The position numbers were made by a program, and so were the translations under genes. DNA of 64,000 bases, taken from NCBI RefSeq assembly GCF_026914265.1, contig NC_069136.1:37112862-37176861 (forward strand), given 5' to 3'. Source of the stretch: Mya arenaria. Its lineage: Eukaryota; Mollusca; Bivalvia; Myida; Myidae. The notes under the pieces were generated by a model that made no database searches, was not told where the DNA came from, and was given only the letters and a program-made list of their open reading frames with translations. Shown piece after piece: positions 57,771-64,000 of the stretch (the first letter of the stretch is position 1; the number at the start of each line of letters is the position of its first letter).

Positions 57771-58239
57771 CGTGGTGATATATTTGTCAAAAGCTGAACT
57801 TCACCTTTCCCTGAAAAAGTGTTCATATACATTTTCTAATAATTTTAAAGACCTTTATTGTTTTGAAATTGGTAAAATTAAAGCCAGCCTATGTTCGTCA
57901 CGTGTACGTTAAGTTAGCGGCCTAGCAGCCTAGCGGCCTAGCGGCATTAATGTAGCGGCCATAGCGAAACAAACAACTTTAGGCCGCTCGCCAGACCGCC
58001 AACTTTACGCCGCTAGGCCGCTAGGCCACTAGGCCACTAGGCCGCTAATCTTACAAAGCTAGGCCGCTCAGCCGCTAATTTCACGCCGCTAGGCCGCTCA
58101 GTCATGTTCATCTAACCTTCTTAATTGAATAAACTTTCAAGGAAATGCAGGTTGTCTTGTTATGAAATTAACGATTAAAATTTTGAATTACGTTAATCAC
58201 ATTTATAAAGTTTTGACAACGACTTCAAGTATTACAAAG
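57771..58239. repeat. 470-bp unit splitting the 25-bp array, copy 1
   Basis: From GTGATATATTTGTCAAAAGC to CTTCAAGTATTACAAAGTT. It is about 98-99% identical to 60299-60763, with a 4-bp length difference and about six substitutions seen by eye. The centre holds TAGCGGCC words facing GGCCGCTA words, a strong foldback. On the minus strand an acceptor AACACTTTTTCAG is followed by KGEVQLLTNISPRV, resembling the small exon at 28792. No terminal inverted repeats. Confidence 0.9.
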
Positions 58240-59925
58240 TTGTGTTGTTTTGTGTGTAGTATGACTGTGTTGTTTTGTGTGTAGTATGACTGTGTTGTTT
58301 TGTATGTAGTATGATTGTATTGTTTTGTGTGTAACATGACTGTGTTGTTTTGTATGTGGTATGACTGTGTTGTTTTGAATGTAGTATGACTGTGTTGTTT
58401 TATGTGTAGTATGACTGTGTTGTTTTGTGTGTGGTATGACTGTGTTGTTTTGTGTGTAACATGACTGTGTTGTTTTGTATGTGGTATTACTGTGTTGTTT
58501 TGTGTGTAGTATGACTGTGTTGTTTTGTGTGTGGTATGACTGTGTTGTTTTGTGTGTGGTATGACTGTGTTGTTTTGTGTGTAGTATGACTGTGTTGTTT
58601 TGTATGTAGTATGATTGTATTGTTTTGTGTGTAACATGACTGTGTTGTTTTGTATGTGGTATGACTGTGTTGTTTTGAATGTAGTATGACTGTGTTGTTT
58701 TATGTGTAGTATGACTGTGTTGTTTTGAATGTAGTATGACTGTGTTGTTTTGTGTGTAACATGACTGTGTTGTTTTGTATGTGGTATTACTGTGTTGTTT
58801 TGTGTGTAGTATGACTGTGTTGTTTTGTGTGTGGTATGACTGTCTTGTTTTGTGTGTGGTATGACTGTGTTGTTATGTATGTAGTATGACTGTGTTGTTT
58901 TGTGTGTAGTATGACTGTGTTGTTTTGTGTGTTGTATGACTGTGTTGTTTTGTGTGTGGCATGACTGTGTTGTTTTGTGTGTGGCATGACTGTGTTGTTT
59001 TGTGTGTGGCATGACTGTGTTGTTTTGTGTGTGGTATGACTGTGTTGTTTTGTGTGTGGCATGACTGTGTTGTTTTGTGTGTGTCATGACTGTGTTGTTT
59101 TGTGTGTGGCATGACTGTGTTGTTTTGTGTGTGGCATGACTGTGTTGTTTTGTGTGTGGCATGACTGTGTTGTTTTGTGTGTGGCATGACTGTGTTGTTT
59201 TGTGTGTGGTATGACTGTGTTGTTTTGTGTGTAGTATGACTGTGTTGTTTTGTGTGTGGTATGACTGTGTTGTTTTGTGTGTGGCATGACTGTGTTGTTT
59301 TGTGTGTGGCATGACTATGTTGTTTTGTGTGTGCCGTGACTGTGTTGTTTTGTATGTTGTATGACTTTGTTGTTTTGTATGTGGTATGACTGTGTTGTTT
59401 TGTGCGTGGTATGACTGTGTTGTTTTGTGTGTAATATGACTGTGTTGTTTTGTGTGTGGTATGACTGTGTTGTTCTGTATGTGGTATGACTATTTTGTTT
59501 TGTATGTGATATGACAATGTTGTTTTTTATGTGTCATGACTGTGTTGTTTTGAATGGGATATGACTCTGTTGTATTGTATGGTGCATGACTGTGTTATTT
59601 TGTATAAGATATGACTATGTTGTTTTGTATGTGATATGAATATGTTGCTTTGTATATGGTATGACTCTGTTGTTTTGTTTTTGATAAAACTCTGGTGTTT
59701 TGTATGTGGAATGACTGTGTTTTTTTTGTGATATAACTGTGGTGTTTTATATGTGGTATGACTGTGTTGTTTTGTATGTGATAAGCCTGTGGTGTTTTGT
59801 TTGAGACATGAATGTGTTGTTTTATATGTAGTATGACTGTGTTGTTTTGTATGTGACAGACTGTGTTGTTTTGTATGTGATATGTCTGTGTTGTCTTGTA
59901 TGTGGTATGACTGTGTTTGTTAATA
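58240..59925. repeat. 25-bp minisatellite array, part 2 (about 67 copies)
   Basis: The same 25-bp unit as part 1, with GTAGTATGAC and GTAACATGAC variants commoner. A multi-unit block at 58240-58480 recurs at 58580-58800 and also at 57570-57760 in part 1, supporting segmental duplication. The right edge, from about 59330, is increasingly diverged. Minus-strand ORFs are artefacts. Confidence 0.97.
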
Positions 59926-60298
59926 AAGGGATTTTAATGTTGAAATTACACCTGAAGCGCGATTTCCAGACGTGATTTGATAATAATGAGAAAGCTGTAC
60001 ATATTGTGAGTACTTATGGACTGTGATTCCCAACCGTGATTCTAAAGTGATGAGAGATTTTCAGTTATTTAAGTTCTTGAGTGTTATCCCGCGAGTGCAA
60101 TAAGCAATAAAGGAGGCAGCATGTGATGGGGTTGTACTCGACACGCGACACCACTGAAATAGTACATGTGAAAATTTCATGTCTGTATGTAGAGATATTA
60201 TGCATATATTACACCAAAACTTCTATCTCCTAAAGTCACATCCTGGAATCGCCCCCTTTTTAAGAGTCTGATAAAACAATGTCATGTGTTTTACCCAT
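59926..60298. other. Unique spacer between the array and the second 470-bp unit
   Basis: No gene or repeat recognised. Confidence 0.5.
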
Positions 60299-60763
60299 TG
60301 TGATATATTTGTCAAAAGCTGAGCTTCACCTTTCCCTGAAAAAGTGTTCATATACATTTTCTAATAATTTTAAAGACCTTTATTGTTTTGAAATTGGTAA
60401 AATTAAAGCCAGCCTATGTTCGTGTACGTTAAGTTAGCGGCCTAGCAGCCTAGCGGCCTAGTGGCATTAATGTAGCGGCCATAGCGAAACAAACAACTTT
60501 AGGCCGCTCGCCAGGCCGCCAACTTTACGCCGCTAGGCCGCTAGGCCACTAGGCCACTAGGCCGCTAATCTCACAAAGCTAGGCCGCTCAGCCACTAATT
60601 TCACGCCGCTAGGCCGCTCAGTCACGTTCATCTTACCTTCTTAATTGAATAAACTTTCAAGGAAATGCAGGTTGTCTTGTTATGAAATTAACGATTAAAA
60701 TTTTGAATTACGTTAATCACATTTATAAAGTTTTGACAACGACTTCAAGTATTACAAAGTTAT
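60299..60763. repeat. 470-bp unit, copy 2
   Basis: Collinear with 57771-58239 and embedded in unique sequence on both sides. It contains the same TAGCGGCC foldback. On the minus strand the exon-like segment reads KGEAQLLTNISQW, with a possible CAATGG|GTAAAAC donor. The near identity shows a recent duplication. Confidence 0.9.
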
Positions 60764-61029
60764 ACAACACATTATACACCAAATTTAAAAGTTAAATTAG
60801 ACCCAATACTGCGTCAGAATGATCCTTTTATTGATTATATCATATATCAACGTACATGAGAGATAACGCTTTATCACATGCTTACCTTGGTTTTCCGTGT
60901 AATATACCCATTACGAATATTTTTATCTTACACATGTGTAAGATAACCTATCAGACATTTCTATTGGTCAGACTAATCACACGTAACCTAGATATCCCTC
61001 CGCATTGTTTGTAAACAAAATGGTTTAAA

Positions 61030-61538
61030 TGCCAACAAATACTTACCGTACTAATGAAGCTGTAAGACTTCCGGGAGAGAAATGGCTAACGAATCATAGT
61101 GCCAGAAAGCATCTTGTACAAAAACTTTCTGATAACAATGTTCCGCCAACCAGATAATGCAGATTACTAGTCACAGAAATATCCAGTCAGTCAACAAATA
61201 CACCCACAATAGTGACAAACACCACAAGAACATTTCAAACATATCCATCTTGACCAACACAAGCAATATGCAATCAATGCCATTTGCTTGCCAATTTAAT
61301 CAGCTGTCGGTTACCGAAAACACAAATACGAATTCCGCAGCACAGACATCTCATTACACATCCCATGGCGGCTAGAACATCATGTTCTCTGGAAACATTC
61401 CTGGTGGAAATTAACTTTTTCAACAGCAACATCCATGCAGTACAGAGTAAGGCTTCGCCGTTATCACCTGCATGTTGTGAAACGCCATGTACACCAAGAA
61501 AACGCTGCAAAGTCATCGTAGAGAGCGACAGCGAATAA
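61030..61538 (+). pseudogene. Crypton-type tyrosine recombinase, C-terminal remnant
   Basis: Conceptual reading on the plus strand gives RLPGEKWLTNHSARKHLVQKL, then IMQITSHRNIQSVNKYTHNS. HSAR supplies the His/Arg pair, SHRN the second His and NKYT the nucleophilic Tyr of a tyrosine recombinase of the Crypton/DUF3504 type, also domesticated in vertebrate ZMYM and KCTD1-related genes. The frame shifts around 61155 and again near 61370, and the end TPRKRCKVIVESDSE (stop at 61536) fits the acidic/basic tail common in that family. The N-terminal part is absent. A DNA-transposon fossil rather than an active gene. Confidence 0.6.
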
Positions 61539-61900
61539 CTTTTAAATCCGTGCACACAGAAAACTTGACAGACCGATGTAGGTCACATAAACCGCGTAAA
61601 TGCATGTACTCTGAGTGTGACGTCATCAAATTGTGTACTTATTGGGGTTTTTGGTTAAAATCGTTCGTTATTCATGTTGTTGGATATTTTACTACACACT
61701 TTTGTATTTGTGACTTGTTAAGCGCTTTATCAGCTTTTAAAACTTGATAACTGCTAGTTACTTTTGTCATTTTAATTTGGAACTATTTATATGGCGCATC
61801 GTTGACATTCTACTCTGAGTACTTTGGCTGTCAAACAATCGGTTCAGAAAGTGGAACTTAATTGGTAATAAAAACACCGTTTTAAGCATGTGATAAAAAA
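61539..61900. other. Spacer with inverted words shared with 60868
   Basis: TAAGCATGTGATAAA near 61883 is the inverse of TTTATCACATGCTTA near 60870. These two short inverted repeats bracket the Crypton remnant at about 1 kb distance. No gene recognised. Confidence 0.4.
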
Positions 61901-62048
61901 GATCTGACACTCGTTGTCATTTAATTCAAGAATGTTATTAAACTCGTCCATGAAAGTTGTTAGTAAACTCGCCAGAGGCTCGCCTACTAACAAATTTCAT
62001 GAACTCGTTTAATAAAATCTTGTATTAAATGACAACTCGTGTCAGATC
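61901..62048. repeat. 148-bp imperfect palindrome
   Basis: The left arm GATCTGACACTCGTTGTCAT, TTAATTCAAGAATGTTATTA, AACTCG is mirrored by the right arm ending ATGACAACTCGTGTCAGATC. The arms are about 70 nt with a small loop near 61975. It is probably a foldback MITE about 240 bp upstream of the TRIM-like gene start. Confidence 0.8.
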
Positions 62049-62290
62049 CTATATATCTTACAACCGACCTTTATAAACACTGTACATGCACATGAAACGT
62101 CACTGCACAGTGAACATATCTAAATCGAAAGTAGATATCTTTTGATTGATTATATTTTACCTGGAGGTGAATGCATTGTGAACTATACTAAAACGAAAGT
62201 AGATTGGCATTTATTTATTTACAGCGGATAAACAGGTACGGAAGACTTAAACCCGCTTTTAAAAGTAAAAGGAATAAACACAATACAACT

Positions 62291-64000
62291 ATGGCTACCG
62301 GTGGATTTGATGATACACTTCTGGAATGTGGTAGTGACGTCGTTGGTGGAAAGATCGGGAGCAAGTGTGAACCTTGTCGTCGTCAGAACAGGTCAGAGGT
62401 GGCTTCGTTGTTCTGTAATACATGCAATGTATATCTATGCGATGACTGTTGTGGTGTACACAAGGTGCATATGACAAACGTAGATAAACATGATATCGTG
62501 ACTGCCGATGAAGCCAGTGTCAAACCAGATGTCGATATGAAGGGACTGGATCAGTGTTTAGAACATAAACGAGTGTTCATGTTTCACTGTGAAGACCACG
62601 AAGATTTGTGTTGTGAGATCTGTGCCTTTTCTCGTCATCGTAGATGCGATAATATCCACGAAATAGCAAAGGTCGCTAAGAATATGAAAGATGATGAAAT
62701 GGAAAAGATACGTGCATCCATTGTTACTGCCTCAGATGTTATAATGAAATGCAAAGAGGATCAGTTGAACAACGTTTCGCGAGTTGAAGAAATCGTAAAA
62801 GAAATTGATATTTACAAGGAAGACATATTGAAGAAAATTGAGGAAGCCAAGAAGCGAATTGTCAGCGAAATTACTAGCCATAACACACAGGAAGACGAAC
62901 GTATTAATACGAGGAGAAATGCGGCTGAAAACCTAAAGAGAGAACTTGACACGCATTTGGCAATGTCAGATAGCGTTCGCGAGAATGGAACGGAAACGGA
63001 AATATTCATTCTAAACCACCTTCTCAAGAGGACGCAAGATAAGGCATCACAAACACTGAACACTTTATTGAAGAATGATTACACCGTCAAAGTGGGACTT
63101 AAAATAAACGAAAACATTTCAAAACTAAAAACTACTGATATCGCATTATTCTCATTAAATAAAACACAAGAGCCAAAAACACAATCATTAAATGGAGACG
63201 ATTTAATCAAGCCTGCAAAAAGCTCTACATACGAGAAACAAACACACCAACAAAAGCCGGTGCGTCTGGAGCTGTTGAAAACCATGGAGCTCGAGAAGAC
63301 AGGAGACGAGAAGGAGGAGCCGTTTGTTACTGGGCTGGACTTCCTGCCGGACGGGAGGATCGTCGCCGTTGATAACATGAACTGTAAATGTTTTATCTTG
63401 AGTGACCCATTGAAGAGGTTGGACACATTTTATAAATTTAAGACATATCCTAAGGACATTACTTCTTACTCTGATATCAATATTGCAGTAACATTAGATA
63501 TTCGAACCATCTGCCTGCTGACGGTGGGCAGTGACAACACGATCACGCTGATGAAGACGCTGACCACGCCCACCTACTACTTCTCCATCTGTCCACTGAA
63601 CGACCGCACGTTCGTAGTGAGCACCTGGGACGACCCGCGGCCTGCCAGGATGATTGACGTGGACGGCAAGGAGAGCGACTTTGACAACGTGAAGTTTCCT
63701 GGAAAGACGTATAAGCTTGGTGAAAGTAGATGTACCTACATACAAACACGGGGTACTCTGGTCCTTACAGACAAACATGCTCACACAGTTTACATGTATA
63801 ATACCGTATCCGGCACGAGTAGCGAGGTGAAATGTGACCGGATACGGGCACCGAGAGGCGCCTGTGTGGGCCCAGATGACTCCGTGTTTGTGTGCAGTGA
63901 CAACACAAACTCCGTCATCCAGATATCACCAGACGGGGATATATTGGCGTTATGTGACGTCGACATGAAGTTTCCGTACGCCGTTGCCGTCTCCAGGGAT
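62291..64000 (+). CDS. TRIM-like paralogue (B-boxes, coiled coil, NHL-like), cut by window end
   Basis: Open from ATG at 62291 to the last base of the window: 570 codons with no stop. It aligns without gaps to the gene at 32088, so about 23 codons are missing beyond the window. By hand I count about 100 amino-acid differences, roughly 83% identity. The B-box ligands are kept; Cys89-Leu and Cys115-Arg fall on non-ligand positions. Replacements cluster in propeller loops (VTVSNGYICLL versus VTLDIRTICLL; VSSKVKEVKDD versus VSGTSSEVKCD). It has no RING finger. It is a direct-oriented duplicate 30 kb downstream, likely with the same membrane-free cytoplasmic signalling or immune role as the first. 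Minus-strand ORFs across it are shadows. Confidence 0.92.
   Translation, partial: MATGGFDDTLLECGSDVVGGKIGSKCEPCRRQNRSEVASLFCNTCNVYLCDDCCGVHKVHMTNVDKHDIVTADEASVKPDVDMKGLDQCLEHKRVFMFHCEDHEDLCCEICAFSRHRRCDNIHEIAKVAKNMKDDEMEKIRASIVTASDVIMKCKEDQLNNVSRVEEIVKEIDIYKEDILKKIEEAKKRIVSEITSHNTQEDERINTRRNAAENLKRELDTHLAMSDSVRENGTETEIFILNHLLKRTQDKASQTLNTLLKNDYTVKVGLKINENISKLKTTDIALFSLNKTQEPKTQSLNGDDLIKPAKSSTYEKQTHQQKPVRLELLKTMELEKTGDEKEEPFVTGLDFLPDGRIVAVDNMNCKCFILSDPLKRLDTFYKFKTYPKDITSYSDINIAVTLDIRTICLLTVGSDNTITLMKTLTTPTYYFSICPLNDRTFVVSTWDDPRPARMIDVDGKESDFDNVKFPGKTYKLGESRCTYIQTRGTLVLTDKHAHTVYMYNTVSGTSSEVKCDRIRAPRGACVGPDDSVFVCSDNTNSVIQISPDGDILALCDVDMKFPYAVAVSRD

Noticed and set aside
55897-59517. Minus-strand His/Thr/Gln-rich ORFs up to 622 codons
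   Set aside because: By-product of a stop-free 25-bp unit. The frames overlap and carry the same three-phase cycle.
1-64000. Telomeric repeats, rRNA genes or other structural RNA clusters
   Set aside because: No TTAGGG-type arrays, rRNA segments or RNA genes other than the single tRNA-Ser-like gene were seen.

Overview
This is eukaryotic, metazoan DNA. The best match is a marine bivalve or another lophotrochozoan. That is inferred from AT-rich intergenic DNA, two intronless B-box/coiled-coil/beta-propeller (TRIM-like) genes of the kind expanded in bivalves, an invertebrate GACCTTTGACC-type dispersed repeat, a LINE with L1-type ORF1, a Crypton-type tyrosine recombinase remnant, several MITE families and very heavy minisatellite content. 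I see no operons, ribosome binding sites or CRISPR arrays.

Layout. 0-24 kb: mostly intergenic or intronic DNA with MITEs (a 9-bp-TSD family, a 5-bp-TSD family, a GC-rich TIR family, a TA-flanked pogo-like family and a foldback family), a 62-bp minisatellite (5.1-8.5 kb) and a 1.2-kb pentanucleotide array (20-21.2 kb). On the minus strand I find small exon candidates that all share phase-1 junctions (12.07, 14.5, 15.04 and 17.7 kb). The 17.7 and 15.04 kb exons join into a Pro/Ser/Thr-rich protein of about 127 aa. 23-24 kb: a zinc-knuckle fossil followed by a coiled-coil ORF. 24.8-31.1 kb: an 80-bp array, two more copies of the 15-kb terminal exon (27.8 and 28.2 kb), a further phase-1 exon (28.8 kb) and a 26-bp array. 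32.1-33.9 kb: an intact 593-aa TRIM-like gene. 34.9-39.5 kb: a 28-bp array. 40.0-45.6 kb: a full-length LINE with two long ORFs in one frame, separated by a single UAG. 46.1-50.6 kb: a 43-bp array. 51.5-52.8 kb: a 36-bp array. 53.1-54.75 kb: a tRNA-Ser-like gene lacking U33, then the last two exons of an unrecognised plus-strand gene whose intron is filled with a 73-bp minisatellite that repeats its own splice donor. 54.8-55.9 kb: a decayed LINE 3' end with a (GTTAT)n tail. 56-59.9 kb: a 25-bp array split by a 470-bp unit that recurs at 60.3 kb. 61.0-61.5 kb: a Crypton remnant. 62.3-64 kb: a second TRIM-like gene cut by the window end.

About 24 kb (more than a third) is tandem repeat from around ten unrelated unit families. 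The long minus-strand ORFs in the 43-bp and 25-bp arrays are by-products of stop-free units. The best-supported genes are the TRIM-like pair (my hand alignment gives about 83% identity with no gaps over 570 codons) and the LINE ORFs. The multi-exon genes are inferred from splice consensus, phase and paralogy only.
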